This document shows, one piece after another, positions 15,833-24,895 of a stretch of 64,000 bases of DNA; the first letter of the stretch is position 1; the number at the start of each line of letters is the position of its first letter. The notes beneath the pieces were generated by a model that was given only the letters and a program-made list of their open reading frames with translations, was not told where the DNA came from and did no database searches. A program made the position numbers and the translations under genes. The DNA is from Caldimonas thermodepolymerans (GTDB lineage: Bacteria; Pseudomonadota; Gammaproteobacteria; Burkholderiales; Burkholderiaceae_C), in contig NZ_CP064338.1 of NCBI RefSeq assembly GCF_015476235.1, positions 2,666,001 through 2,730,000 of the forward strand, written 5' to 3'.

Positions 15833-16381
15833 ATGGATAGCGCTACCAAACCTGCCGGCCGGCCCGTTTCCCCCGCGCTCGTCGTGATGGGCGTGGCCGG
15901 CTGCGGCAAGTCCAGCCTGGGACAGGCCTGCGCCGAGGCCCTCGGCTGGCCCCTGCTCGAAGGCGACGAATACCACCCGGCGGCCAACATCGAGAAGATG
16001 CGTGCCGGCATCGCCCTCACCGATGCCGACCGCGAAGGCTGGCTGGACCGCCTCGGCAGCCTGCTGCGCGATGCCGGCAACGGCGCGGTGCTGACCTGTT
16101 CTGCGCTCAGACAGCGCTACCGAGACCGCCTGCGCAGCTTCGTGCCCGGCCTGCGCTTCGCCTTCCTCGAGCTCGGCGAAGCCGACGCCTACGCGCGCGT
16201 CGCCGCACGGCCGAACCATCCGTTCCCGCCCAGCCTGGTGCGCAGCCAGTTCGCGACGCTGGAACCCCCGGTCGGCGAGCCGGGCGTGCTGCGCCTGGAT
16301 GCCCTGCGCCCGCTGTGCGAGCTGCGCGACGAGACCGTCGCCTGGATGCGCGGCGAGCTTGACGCGAAGGAGTCCGCATGA
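15833..16381 (+). CDS. gntK: Gluconokinase
   Basis: A 182-residue P-loop kinase that phosphorylates gluconate to 6-phosphogluconate with ATP. The Walker A loop GVAGCGKS is at residues 20-27, then LLEGDEYHPAANIEKMRAGIALTDADREGWL and LTCSALRQRYRDRLR, all typical of the GntK family, as is the length. Codons 2-5 are also an operator (GGATAGCGCTACC). Its stop overlaps the next gene by ATGA, so it is the first gene of a gntK-dctQMP operon facing gntR. 6-Phosphogluconate can be used by Edd and Eda encoded at 26.4-28.9 kb. Confidence 0.93.
   Translation: MDSATKPAGRPVSPALVVMGVAGCGKSSLGQACAEALGWPLLEGDEYHPAANIEKMRAGIALTDADREGWLDRLGSLLRDAGNGAVLTCSALRQRYRDRLRSFVPGLRFAFLELGEADAYARVAARPNHPFPPSLVRSQFATLEPPVGEPGVLRLDALRPLCELRDETVAWMRGELDAKESA
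15835..15847. promoter_or_regulatory. GntR/LacI-type operator 2 inside gntK
   Basis: A second identical GGATAGCGCTACC, overlapping codons 1-5 of gntK. Its centre is 126 bp from that of operator 1, twelve helical turns at 10.5 bp, which would place both sites on the same DNA face for looping by a tetrameric or paired repressor. Confidence 0.72.
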
Positions 16382-16890
16382 ACTCGCCCACCCTTGCCCG
16401 CTGCGGCCTGTGGCTGCGCCGGCTGGCCGAAGCCGCGATGGCGCTCGGCATGGCCGGCATGGTGCTCGCGGTGTTCACCAACGTCGTGCTGCGCTACGTG
16501 TTCGACACCGGCATCGTGTTCTACGAGGAACTGTCGCGCCTGCTGTTCGTCTGGCTGGTGTGCATCGGCGCGATCGTGGCCTCGGTCGAGCACAAGCACC
16601 TGGGCTTCGACATGCTGACCTCGCGCCTGAAGGGCTGGCCGCGCACGGCGTGCGCGGTGCTCGCCCGCCTGGGCATCGCCTACGTGATGGTGCTGATGGC
16701 CATCGGCTCGTGGCGCCAGGTCGAAGCGGGCATGGAAAGCCGCAGCACGGTGATCGGCTACCCGCTCGCGCTGGCCGCCGCCTCGACCCTGGTGCTGGCG
16801 GTCGGGATGCTGGCGGTGCTCGCGGTCCAGGTGCTGCAACGCGAGCGGCCGGGCGCACCGCATGGCAAGGACGAAGGGCAGGTGGAGTAG
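16378..16890 (+). CDS. TRAP transporter small permease (DctQ type)
   Basis: A 170-residue inner-membrane protein with four hydrophobic segments. LRYVFDTGIVFYEELSRLLFVWLVCIG and the following VEHKHLGFDML are the DctQ family pattern. It forms the small membrane subunit of a TRAP transporter with the DctM-type protein encoded next. It overlaps gntK by ATGA. The substrate is probably gluconate or a related sugar acid, judged from gntK and gntR; the sequence itself does not show it. Confidence 0.9.
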   Translation: MNSPTLARCGLWLRRLAEAAMALGMAGMVLAVFTNVVLRYVFDTGIVFYEELSRLLFVWLVCIGAIVASVEHKHLGFDMLTSRLKGWPRTACAVLARLGIAYVMVLMAIGSWRQVEAGMESRSTVIGYPLALAAASTLVLAVGMLAVLAVQVLQRERPGAPHGKDEGQVE

Positions 16891-16893
16891 TCG

Positions 16894-18174
16894 ATGGTCG
16901 TGACCCTGATCTTCATCGCCGTGCTGCTGGCAGCCATGCTGATCGGCATGCCGATCGCGCACGCGCTGGTGCTCACGGGCGTGGCCCTGATGTACCACCT
17001 GGATTTCTTCGATGCCCAGCTGCTGGCGCAGAACCTGCAGGCCGGCTTCGACAGCTTCCCGCTGCTGGCCGTGCCGTTCTTCATCCTGGCCGGCGAGCTG
17101 ATGAACGCCGGCGGCCTGAGCCGCCGCATCATCGACCTGGCCCGCTCCTTCGTCGGCCACATCCGCGGCGGACTGGGCTTCGTCGCGATCGGTGCGGCGG
17201 TGCTGCTGGCCAGCATGTCCGGCTCGGCCATCGCGGACACCGCGGCGCTGGCCACCATCCTGCTGCCGATGATGCGCCAGCAGCAGTACCCCGACAGCTA
17301 CAGCGCGGGGCTGCTGGCCGGCGGCGGCATCATCGCCCCCATCATCCCGCCGTCGATGCCCTTCGTCATCTACGGCGTCACCACCAACACCTCGATCAGC
17401 AAGCTGTTCCTCTCGGGCATCTTCCCCGGGCTGATGATGGGCCTGTTCCTGATCTTCGCCTGGTGGTGGATCGCGCGCACCCACCGGCTCGCGCCGATGG
17501 AGCGCGTCAGCTGGCGCGACCGCCTGCGCGCGCTGGGTCGCAGCGCCTGGGCGCTGATGATGCCGGTGATCATCCTGGGCGGCCTCAAGGGCGGCGTGTT
17601 CACGCCGACCGAAGCCGCCGTGGTCGCCGCCGTCTACGCGCTGTTCGTCTCGGTGTTCGTCTACCGCGAGCTGGATGCGCGCGGGGTCTGGGAGGTGCTG
17701 GTCGCCTCCAGCAAGACCACCGCGGTGGTGATGTTCCTGTGCGGCGCGGCCACGGTGACGGCCTACATGATCACGCTGGCCGACCTGCCCAACGAACTGT
17801 CGCGGGTGTTCGCACCGGTGATGGACCGCCCGGTGCTGTTCATGGCGCTGATGATGGTGTTCCTCGTGATCGTCGGCACCGCAATGGACCTGACGCCCAC
17901 CATCCTGATCTTCGCGCCGGTGGTGGCGCCGATGGCAGCCAAGGCCGGCATCGACCCGGTGTACTTCGGCTTCATGTTCATCTACACCGGCTGCCTGGGC
18001 CTGATCACCCCGCCGGTGGGCACGGTGCAGAACGTCGTGGCCGGCGTCGGGCGGCTGCGCATGGAGACCGTCATCCGCGGCACCTCGCCGTTCCTCGTCA
18101 TGTACTTCGTGCTGCTGGTGCTGTTCGTGCTGTTCCCGCAGCTCATCCTCACCCCCCTGAAGTGGATCCACTGA
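16894..18174 (+). CDS. TRAP transporter large permease (DctM type)
   Basis: A 426-residue membrane protein with about 12-13 hydrophobic segments. FILAGELMNAGGLSRRIIDLARSFVG-type sequence near residue 65, LASMSGSAIADTAAL, and APIIPPSMPFVIYGV are DctM signatures of the ion-transporter superfamily; the channel uses a sodium gradient. It starts 3 bp after the small permease stop and is followed 36 bp later by the binding protein. Confidence 0.93.
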   Translation: MVVTLIFIAVLLAAMLIGMPIAHALVLTGVALMYHLDFFDAQLLAQNLQAGFDSFPLLAVPFFILAGELMNAGGLSRRIIDLARSFVGHIRGGLGFVAIGAAVLLASMSGSAIADTAALATILLPMMRQQQYPDSYSAGLLAGGGIIAPIIPPSMPFVIYGVTTNTSISKLFLSGIFPGLMMGLFLIFAWWWIARTHRLAPMERVSWRDRLRALGRSAWALMMPVIILGGLKGGVFTPTEAAVVAAVYALFVSVFVYRELDARGVWEVLVASSKTTAVVMFLCGAATVTAYMITLADLPNELSRVFAPVMDRPVLFMALMMVFLVIVGTAMDLTPTILIFAPVVAPMAAKAGIDPVYFGFMFIYTGCLGLITPPVGTVQNVVAGVGRLRMETVIRGTSPFLVMYFVLLVLFVLFPQLILTPLKWIH

Positions 18175-18210
18175 GAGCCACCATCCACACGCCCTGAAGG
18201 AGATGACCCC

Positions 18211-19221
18211 ATGAAACTCAAGCAACTCGTCGCGGCCCTCGGCATCGCCCTCGTCGCCGCCGGCGCGGCCTGCGCGCAGGACATCAAGCCGCGGCTGATC
18301 CGCTTCGGCTACGGCCTGGTGGAAGACTCCAACCAGGGACGCGCCGTGCGCCTGTTCGCGCAGGAAGTCGAGAAGGCCTCGGGCGGCAAGATGAAGGTGC
18401 GCGCGATCGGCGCCGCGGCGCTGGGCTCGGACATCCAGATGCAGCAGGCGCTGATCGGCGGTGCGCAGGAGATGATGGTCGGCTCCACCGCCACGCTGGT
18501 GGGCATCACCAAGGAAATGGCGATCTGGGACACGCCCTTCCTGTTCAACAACGCCGAGGAAGCCGACGCGGTGCTCGACGGCCCGGTCGGCCAGAAGGTG
18601 ATGGACAAGCTCCAGGACAAGGGCCTGGTGGGCCTGGTCTACTGGGAGAACGGGTTCCGCAACCTGACCAACAACAAGCAGCCCATCGCGAAGCTGGAGG
18701 ACCTCAACGGCGTCAAGCTGCGCGTGATGCAGAACAACGTGTTCCTCGACAGCTTCAAGGCGCTGGGCGCCAACGCGGTGCCGCTGCCCTTCTCGGAGCT
18801 GTTCACGGCGCTCGAGACGCGCGCGGTCGACGGCCAGGAGAACCCGTACAACACCATCCTGTCGAGCAAGTTCTACGAGGTGCAGAAGTACCTCACCGTC
18901 ACCAACCACGTCTACAGCCCGTGGATCGTGACGGTCAGCAAGAAGTGGTGGGACGGCCTGTCCAAGGATGAACAGAAGATCCTGCTCGACGCGGCGAAGA
19001 AGAGCCGCGACTTCGAGCGCAAGGACACCCGCGAGGAAGCCGCCCGGGCGCTGGCCGAACTGAAGGCCAAGGGCATGCAGGTCACCGAGCTGTCCGCCGC
19101 CGAGGTCGACCGCATGCGCACCAGGCTCTCGCAGGTCAACGCGAGCATCGCGGCCAGCGTCGGCCAGGACCTCTGGAACGAGGTGCAGGCCGAGATCCGG
19201 AAGGTGCGCGCCGGCAAGTAA
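18211..19221 (+). CDS. TRAP transporter solute-binding protein (DctP family)
   Basis: A 336-residue periplasmic protein. Residues 1-22 are a Sec signal ending AACAQ. The mature part has the DctP pattern: FGYGLVEDSNQGRAVRLFA, YWENGFRNLTNNKQPI, and GVKLRVMQNNVFLDSF, which holds the conserved carboxylate-binding Arg. It then shows ALETRAVDGQENPYNTI. It captures an acidic solute and passes it to the DctQM permeases. GAAGGAG precedes the start. It ends the gntK operon; gluconate or a related acid is the inferred ligand. Confidence 0.92.
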   Translation: MKLKQLVAALGIALVAAGAACAQDIKPRLIRFGYGLVEDSNQGRAVRLFAQEVEKASGGKMKVRAIGAAALGSDIQMQQALIGGAQEMMVGSTATLVGITKEMAIWDTPFLFNNAEEADAVLDGPVGQKVMDKLQDKGLVGLVYWENGFRNLTNNKQPIAKLEDLNGVKLRVMQNNVFLDSFKALGANAVPLPFSELFTALETRAVDGQENPYNTILSSKFYEVQKYLTVTNHVYSPWIVTVSKKWWDGLSKDEQKILLDAAKKSRDFERKDTREEAARALAELKAKGMQVTELSAAEVDRMRTRLSQVNASIAASVGQDLWNEVQAEIRKVRAGK

Positions 19222-19267
19222 GGCGCGTGCCCGCGGCGGCGGGCCGGGCCACCGGCTGCGCCGCCGT

Positions 19268-21496
19268 TCAGCCGGCCGCCGTCAGGCGCACCGGCACGCC
19301 CGACAGCACCGCGGTGCCCGACAGCGGATCGCGCGCCGCCTCGTCGAGCAACGCATTCAGGTTGGCCCCCGGCCGCTCGGCCGCCACGGCCATGCGCGTG
19401 CCCGGCAGCCCGTGTCCCCAGCCGTGGGGCAGGCTGACCACGCCGGGCCGCATCTCCTCGCTCACCTCCACCGGCGCCTCGATGGCGCGGCCGTTGGCCT
19501 CGATGCGCGCCGGCGCCCCGTCACGCAGGCCGAGCCGCCGCGCGTCGTCCGGGTGGACCAGCAGCGTGCAGCGGTACGGCCCCTTGGCCAGCACCGGCAG
19601 GTTGTGCATCCAGCTGTTGTTGGAGCGCACCTGGCGGCGGCCGACCAGCACCAGCTCCGGCACCGGCTGCGCCAGGTCGGCCTCGACCCGTGCCAGGTCC
19701 TCCAGCAGCATTGCCGGCGCCAGCTCGATGCAACCCGAGGGCGTGCGCAGCACCTCGGGCACGCGCGGCTGCAGGGGCCCGAGGTCGATGCCGGCGGGCG
19801 CGGCGGCCATGACCTTGTCCAGCGTCAGGCCGTCGGGCCGGCGCCCGAAGCCATCGCCATGGGGCCCCGAGCGCAGGCCGAAGTCCAGCAGCCGCTCCGG
19901 CCCCTCGCGGTGCGCGAGCAGGCGCATCACCGCCCCGGCCTGCTCCGGCGGCAGGCGCTGGAGGTCCTCGGCGAACAGCCGGTCGTCCAGCGCGCGCAGG
20001 TCCGCCCCCGCGCCTTCGCCGCGCAGGATCGCCACCAGGCGCAGCAGCACCTGCCATTCCGGCGGATGATCGGGCGCGGCCGGCAGCACCGCCGGGCTGT
20101 AGCGTGCATGGTTACGATGCGACAGCTGCGCGAAGGCGACGTCGTAGTGCGGGTCCTCCAGCGGCGAGCGCCCGGGCAGGATCACGTCGGCATGGCGCGT
20201 GGTCTCGTTGAGGTAGAGGTCCACGCTGACCATGAACTCCAGCTGCTCGAGCGCGGCCGCCAGGCGCGGCCCGTTGGGCGCCGACAGCACCGGGTTGCCG
20301 GCCACCGTGATCAAGGCCCGCACCTGCCCCTCGCCCGGGGTCTCGATCTCCTCGGCCAGGCAGCCCATCGGGAACTCGCCCAGCACCTCGGGCGCCCCCG
20401 AGACGCGGCTGCGGTAGCGCCCGGTGACGATGCCGCGCCCGCGCCCCGGTGCCCCCAGCGTGTTGGCGGCGAACACCGCGGCCTTGGGGAACATCGCGCC
20501 GCCCGGCTCGTCCAGGTGCCCGGTCAGCACGTTGAGCACGTCGACCAGCCAGTTGGCCAGCGTGCCGTAGGCCTGCGTGCAGGTGCCGATGCGGCCGTAC
20601 ACCGCGGCGCGCGGCGCCGTCGCCAGCAGCCGGGCCTGGCGGCGGATCGCCTCGGCGGCGATCCCGCAGCGCGCGGACACCCGCTCGGCGGCATAGGGTT
20701 GCACGGCCGCCTGCAGCGCCTCCAGCCCCGCGACATGCGGCGCGAGCCGCCCCAGCCGCACCAGGCCCTCGTCGAACAGCGTGTGCACCAGGCCCAGCAG
20801 GAAATGCACGTCGGCGCCCGGGTGGATCGGCAGGTGCTCGTCGGCCAGCGCCGCCGTCTCGCTGCGGCGCGGGTCGACCACGACCAGCCGCCCGCCGCGT
20901 GCCTGCATCGCGCGCGCCTTGCCGCGGAAGTCCGGCACGGTCCACATGCTGCCGTTGGAGGTGGCCGGGTTGGCGCCCAGGACCAGCAGGTGCTCGCAGC
21001 GCTCGATGTCCGGCACCGCGATCGTCAGCCAGTGGCCGTACATCAGCCCGCTGGCGAGCTGCTTGGGCATCTGGTCCAGCGTCGAGGCGGTGAAGACGTT
21101 GTGCGTGCCCGCGGCGCGCACCAGCCGCGGCACGTAGAGCATCAGCCCGGTCTTGTGCACGGTCGGGTTGCCGATCACGAGTCCGAGGGCGTCCCGGCCG
21201 TGGCGCTCGCGCAGCGGCACCAGGCGCGCTTCGATCTCGCGGAACGCCTCGTCCCAGCCGACCTCGACGAACCGGCCGCCGCGCCGCACCAGGGGCGCGC
21301 GCAGGCGGTCCGGGTCCTCGTGCAGGTCCTTCAGGGCCACGCCCTTGGGACACAGGTAGCCGCCGCTGAAGCGATCACCCGCGTGGCCGCGGATCGAGAC
21401 GATGCGCTCGCCCTGCAGCTGCAGCTCCAGGCCGCAGCAGGCTTCGCAGACGGGACAGATGCGGTGTGCGACCGCTGTGGCGGGGGGCGTGTCCAT
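19268..21496 (-). CDS. Molybdopterin-dependent oxidoreductase (formate dehydrogenase/DMSO reductase family)
   Basis: A 742-residue cytoplasmic protein with no signal peptide. The N-terminus carries the [4Fe-4S] ligands CPVCEACCG and, about 27 residues on, LCPKG. The Mo-bis-MGD region includes GANPATSNGSMW, VVVDPRRSETA, VYGRIGTCTQAYGTL and AGNPVLSAPNG. The C-terminal MopB domain includes HPDDARRLGLRDGAPARIE. Family members oxidise formate or act on organic substrates; the physiological partner is not encoded next to it. ATG 21494-21496 has AGGAG upstream. It converges with dctP. Confidence 0.85.
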   Translation of the reverse strand: MDTPPATAVAHRICPVCEACCGLELQLQGERIVSIRGHAGDRFSGGYLCPKGVALKDLHEDPDRLRAPLVRRGGRFVEVGWDEAFREIEARLVPLRERHGRDALGLVIGNPTVHKTGLMLYVPRLVRAAGTHNVFTASTLDQMPKQLASGLMYGHWLTIAVPDIERCEHLLVLGANPATSNGSMWTVPDFRGKARAMQARGGRLVVVDPRRSETAALADEHLPIHPGADVHFLLGLVHTLFDEGLVRLGRLAPHVAGLEALQAAVQPYAAERVSARCGIAAEAIRRQARLLATAPRAAVYGRIGTCTQAYGTLANWLVDVLNVLTGHLDEPGGAMFPKAAVFAANTLGAPGRGRGIVTGRYRSRVSGAPEVLGEFPMGCLAEEIETPGEGQVRALITVAGNPVLSAPNGPRLAAALEQLEFMVSVDLYLNETTRHADVILPGRSPLEDPHYDVAFAQLSHRNHARYSPAVLPAAPDHPPEWQVLLRLVAILRGEGAGADLRALDDRLFAEDLQRLPPEQAGAVMRLLAHREGPERLLDFGLRSGPHGDGFGRRPDGLTLDKVMAAAPAGIDLGPLQPRVPEVLRTPSGCIELAPAMLLEDLARVEADLAQPVPELVLVGRRQVRSNNSWMHNLPVLAKGPYRCTLLVHPDDARRLGLRDGAPARIEANGRAIEAPVEVSEEMRPGVVSLPHGWGHGLPGTRMAVAAERPGANLNALLDEAARDPLSGTAVLSGVPVRLTAAG

Positions 21497-21555
21497 GGGG
21501 TCTCCTGTCCGGAACGGGTGCCTGCGCAGCTTGCAATGCAAGCCGCTTCGTCGCA

Positions 21556-21572
21556 ATGACCTCGGAGGTCAT
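21556..21572. promoter_or_regulatory. Palindrome upstream of the molybdoenzyme gene
   Basis: ATGACCTC at 21556-21563 and GAGGTCAT at 21565-21572 form a perfect 8-bp inverted repeat around one base, 60 bp upstream of the molybdoenzyme start and downstream of lysE. It looks like an operator; the regulator is unknown. Confidence 0.45.
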
Positions 21573-21649
21573 GACGGCACCGCCGCCCGGCCATCGTGCG
21601 CCCCGCGCCGCCCGGCGCCAGTCGCGCAGGCGACAGCGCGGCGGCCGGA

Positions 21650-22327
21650 TCAGGGCTGGCCGTGCAGCGCCGGCGGGCCGGCCTCGGCGGCGGATGCCTC
21701 CTGCCGTTGCGCGACCAGGTCGCGCAGCGAGGACAGCGCCAGCACCAGGAAGGCGATCGCGCAGGCACGGTAGGTCAGGCGCGCCCAGTGCTGCCCGACG
21801 TTGCGGAACACCCGGTCGACCAGCGCCGCGCAGATGAAGCACCACAGCACCGACGAGGTCATGAAGCCGGCGAAGAAGGTGGCGTATTGCGCCGCCGAGG
21901 GCTCGCGCACGCCGACCGCGCCCATCGCGCTGCCGATCGCCGCCCAGTAGGCCACGTTGTGCGGGTTGGTCACCGAGAGCAGCATCCCGGCCCGCAGCGC
22001 CCGGCGCACCGGCAGGCCCGCGGCCCCTGGCTGCACCTGGAATTCCTGGTTCGCGGCCCGCCAGCTGTCCCACGCCAGCCACAGCAGGTAGGCGACCCCG
22101 GCCAGCCCGACGGGCAGGCGCAGCGCCGGGCTCTGCACCAGCAGGCCCACGCCGGCCAGCCCCAGCACCGCCCACAGCGCATCGCCCACCAGCGAGCCGA
22201 CCTGCACCGCCAGCGCCGGACGGAAGCCGCCGCGTACGCCCTGCCGGACGGTTTCCGCGAAGACCGCGCCGGGCGCGGCATTGAAGACGAAGCCGAGCGC
22301 CATGGCCGCGGCAAAGAGCATCAGCAT
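21650..22327 (-). CDS. LysE family translocator
   Basis: A 225-residue membrane protein with six hydrophobic segments. ALGFVFNAAPGAVFAETVRQGVRGGFRPALA matches the conserved LysE/RhtB N-terminal block (described here in part: FNAAPGAVFAETVRQG), followed by VGDALWAVLGLAG and SVTNPHNVAYWAAIG. It should export an amino acid or a small metabolite. The start is not decided by a clear ribosome-binding site: ATG 22327 or 22321 fits the family, a longer form from 22399 is possible. It diverges from the chemoreceptor gene. Confidence 0.82.
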   Translation of the reverse strand: MLMLFAAAMALGFVFNAAPGAVFAETVRQGVRGGFRPALAVQVGSLVGDALWAVLGLAGVGLLVQSPALRLPVGLAGVAYLLWLAWDSWRAANQEFQVQPGAAGLPVRRALRAGMLLSVTNPHNVAYWAAIGSAMGAVGVREPSAAQYATFFAGFMTSSVLWCFICAALVDRVFRNVGQHWARLTYRACAIAFLVLALSSLRDLVAQRQEASAAEAGPPALHGQP

Positions 22328-22417
22328 GAGGAACGGGAAGACGGGAAAACTGCCAAGCCGCGCACGATAGCACCGGCGGCGCCTGCCGGGTGCCCGCACG
22401 TGGATCGCACAAAGCCC

Positions 22418-22444
22418 TCAAGCTTCGTGCGGGTTGGCCGATAT
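22418..22444 (+). promoter_or_regulatory. Sigma-28 (FliA)-type promoter for the chemoreceptor
   Basis: TCAAGCTT at 22418-22425, an 11-bp spacer and GCCGATAT at 22437-22444 match the FliA consensus TAAAGTTT-N11-GCCGATAA closely in sequence and exactly in spacing. It lies 72 bp before the chemoreceptor start, as expected for a late flagellar/chemotaxis gene. Confidence 0.7.
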
Positions 22445-22516
22445 GGACCTCATAACACACCCTGAGCGAGCCGGGCTGGATCCCCAGACCGGGTACGACT
22501 ACAACAGAAAGCCATC

Positions 22517-24163
22517 ATGCGGGTCAACCTGCCTGTCCTTCCCGACGAGTACCACTTTCCTGCCGACGTCACGCTGGTCTCGAAGACCGACCTCAAGGGC
22601 CGCATCCTCTATGCCAACCCGGCCTTCATCAAGGTCAGCGGGTTCTCCCGTGAAGAACTGCTCGGCCAGCCCCACAACCTGGTGCGCCATCCCGACATGC
22701 CGGAAGAAGCCTTCCGCGACATGTGGGAGACCATCAGCGCCGGGCAACCCTGGTCGGCGCCGGTGAAGAACCGGCGCAAGGACGGACGCTACTACTGGGT
22801 GATCGCCAACGTCACCCCGCTGGTCGAGAACGGCCGCCCGATCGGCTACATGTCGGTGCGCACCTGGGCCTCGCCCGAGCAGATCGCGCAAGCCGAAGCG
22901 CTGTACGCGACGATGCGGCGCGAAGAAACCCAGGGCAAGCTGGTGCACCGCCTGCAGGCCGGCGAGCCGCTGCCCACCGGCTGGCGCGGGGTGCTCGCCG
23001 CGATCGGGCGGCGCAGCCCGGTGTCGCGGCTGCAGGTGCTGTGCGGCAGCGCCTGCCTGGCCTCGTGCGCGCTCGGAGCCTGGGCCACGCCGGCGACGGG
23101 CGGTGCCGCGCTGCCGGTGCTGGCCGCGCTGGCGGGCAGCGTCGCGGTGGGACTGGCGGCCGCTGCGCGCCTGAACTCGACCCTGATCCATCCCTTCCAG
23201 GAGATGATCACCGCCGCGAACCGCATGGCCGCCGGCGACCTGACGCAGCAGATCCCGGTGCGGCGCGGCCTGGCCGGCCGCTTCGCGCGTGCGCTGCGCC
23301 AGCTCAACGTCAACCTTGCGGCCATCGTCAGCGACGTGCGCCAGAACGTGGAACGCGTGCGCGTGGCCGCCAACGAGATCGCCACCGGCAGCAGCGAGCT
23401 GTCGGTGCGCACCGAGGCGCAGGCCGGCAGCGTCGAGAAGACCGCCGCCTCGATGGAGGAAATCACCGGCACCGTGCGCCAGACCTCCGACCGCGCCCGG
23501 CAGGCCGCTTCCCTGGTGCGCGAGGCGCAGGACGCCACCGAACGCAGCAGCGAGGAGATGGCCCGGCTGGAAGCGACGATGCATGCGATCAGCCAGTCGT
23601 CGCTGCGCATCGGCCAGATCATCGAGGACATCGACGGCATCTCGTTCCAGACCAACCTGCTCGCGCTCAATGCGGCGGTGGAAGCCGCCCGCGCCGGCGA
23701 ACAGGGCCGCGGCTTTGCCGTCGTCGCGGGCGAGGTGCGCGCCCTGGCGCAGCGCACCCTGAACGCGGCCAGCGAGATCAAGCGGCTGGCCGAGGAATCC
23801 GGGGCCCGCGTGGCCGAAGGCGAGCAGCAGGTGGCGGCCACCGCCTCGACCATGCAGCAGGCGGTCGAGCGCGTCGGCGAGGCCAACTCGCTGATCGGCG
23901 AGATCAGCATCGCCGCCACCGAGCAGCTGCAGGGCATCTCGCAGGTCAACGAGGCGGTCAACCACCTGGACGGCATCACGCAGCACAACGCGGCCATGGT
24001 GGAGCAGCTGGCGGCCTCGGCCACCGGCCTGCACGGCCAGGCCGAGGCGCTGACCGAATCGGTCAGCGTGTTCAGGCTGGACAAGGCCCGCCTCACGCAG
24101 CCCGACGCGGTGCAGCTGCGCAAGCAGATGAAGCAGGCGGCGACCGCCAGCGCGGCGGCCTGA
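22517..24163 (+). CDS. Methyl-accepting chemotaxis protein with N-terminal PAS domain (Aer-like)
   Basis: A 548-residue receptor. Residues about 10-125 are a PAS domain of the Aer type ([40 protein letters not shown]), suggesting an FAD or ligand redox sensor. Residues about 170-215 give one or two membrane segments; a HAMP-like linker follows ([13 protein letters not shown]). The cytoplasmic coiled coil has the highly conserved tip [20 protein letters not shown]. It signals to CheA/CheW for aerotaxis or energy taxis. There is no periplasmic sensor domain. A sigma-28-type promoter lies upstream. Confidence 0.92.
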   Translation: MRVNLPVLPDEYHFPADVTLVSKTDLKGRILYANPAFIKVSGFSREELLGQPHNLVRHPDMPEEAFRDMWETISAGQPWSAPVKNRRKDGRYYWVIANVTPLVENGRPIGYMSVRTWASPEQIAQAEALYATMRREETQGKLVHRLQAGEPLPTGWRGVLAAIGRRSPVSRLQVLCGSACLASCALGAWATPATGGAALPVLAALAGSVAVGLAAAARLNSTLIHPFQEMITAANRMAAGDLTQQIPVRRGLAGRFARALRQLNVNLAAIVSDVRQNVERVRVAANEIATGSSELSVRTEAQAGSVEKTAASMEEITGTVRQTSDRARQAASLVREAQDATERSSEEMARLEATMHAISQSSLRIGQIIEDIDGISFQTNLLALNAAVEAARAGEQGRGFAVVAGEVRALAQRTLNAASEIKRLAEESGARVAEGEQQVAATASTMQQAVERVGEANSLIGEISIAATEQLQGISQVNEAVNHLDGITQHNAAMVEQLAASATGLHGQAEALTESVSVFRLDKARLTQPDAVQLRKQMKQAATASAAA

Positions 24164-24168
24164 GGGAC

Positions 24169-24185
24169 GTGCGCGACACGCGCAC
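24169..24185 (+). terminator. Hairpin just after the chemoreceptor gene
   Basis: GTGCGCG at 24169-24175 and CGCGCAC at 24179-24185 form a perfect 7-bp stem with a 3-nt loop, 5 bp past the stop codon. No T-tract follows, so it may only stabilise the 3' end. Confidence 0.35.
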
Positions 24186-24239
24186 CGGCTACACTGCGGG
24201 CCGTTTCCCTGCTGCCGGCGCCTGTCCGTCCCCCTCCCC

Positions 24240-24815
24240 ATGCTTTCTGCCCTGCTCGTGTCCACCGGTGTCGTTGCGGCCAGCGAGATCGGGGACAAGA
24301 CCCAGCTGCTCGCCCTGCTGCTGGCCGCGCGCTACCGCCGCCCGCTGCCCATCGTCGCGGGCATCCTCGTCGCCACCCTGCTGAACCACGCCGCGGCCAG
24401 CGCCGTCGGCGCGCTGATCCAGAGCATGGTCAGCCCCTCGATCCTGCGCTGGACCCTGGGCCTGTCCTTCATCGCCGTGGCGATCTGGACGCTGGTTCCC
24501 GACAAGGTCGACGAGGAAGACACCCAGGTCTGCGGGCACTGGGGCGTGTTCGGCATCACGCTGATCGCCTTCTTCCTCGCCGAGATGGGCGACAAGACGC
24601 AGATCGCCACCGTGATGCTCGCCGCGAAGTACGACTCGGTCTTCATGGTCACGGCCGGCACCACGCTGGGCATGATGCTGGTCAACGTGCCGGCGGTGTA
24701 CCTGGGCGACAAGGCGATGCACTTCGTGCCGCTGCACTGGGTGCGCTGGATCGCCGCGGCGATCTTCCTGACGCTGGGCGTGCTGGTGCTCGCCGGCGTC
24801 GGCTCGGGCGGCTGA
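24240..24815 (+). CDS. GDT1/TMEM165 family exporter (UPF0016), probable Mn2+/Ca2+ exporter
   Basis: A 191-residue membrane protein with six hydrophobic segments in two repeats. Each repeat has the family signature E-x-G-D-K-[TS]: ASEIGDKTQLLALLLAARY near residue 16 and AEMGDKTQIATVMLAAKY near residue 117. Bacterial members (MneA) export manganese. A short acidic loop with DEEDTQVCGHWG separates the repeats. I see no yybP-ykoY manganese riboswitch in the short 76-bp upstream gap. Confidence 0.9.
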   Translation: MLSALLVSTGVVAASEIGDKTQLLALLLAARYRRPLPIVAGILVATLLNHAAASAVGALIQSMVSPSILRWTLGLSFIAVAIWTLVPDKVDEEDTQVCGHWGVFGITLIAFFLAEMGDKTQIATVMLAAKYDSVFMVTAGTTLGMMLVNVPAVYLGDKAMHFVPLHWVRWIAAAIFLTLGVLVLAGVGSGG

Positions 24816-24895
24816 GCCCGTCCACCGCCCCACCCGCGCTGCCGACACGTTGCACGGCAGCCCGCCCGCCAACGCATGCAGCGGCCGTCGCGGCG

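Noticed and set aside
16189-18909. A 906-codon open frame on the minus strand
   Set aside because: Antisense to gntK, both TRAP permeases and the binding protein, which are clearly the real genes.
24164-24239. yybP-ykoY manganese riboswitch before the GDT1-type exporter
   Set aside because: The gap is only 76 bp and lacks the conserved loops; only a short hairpin is present.
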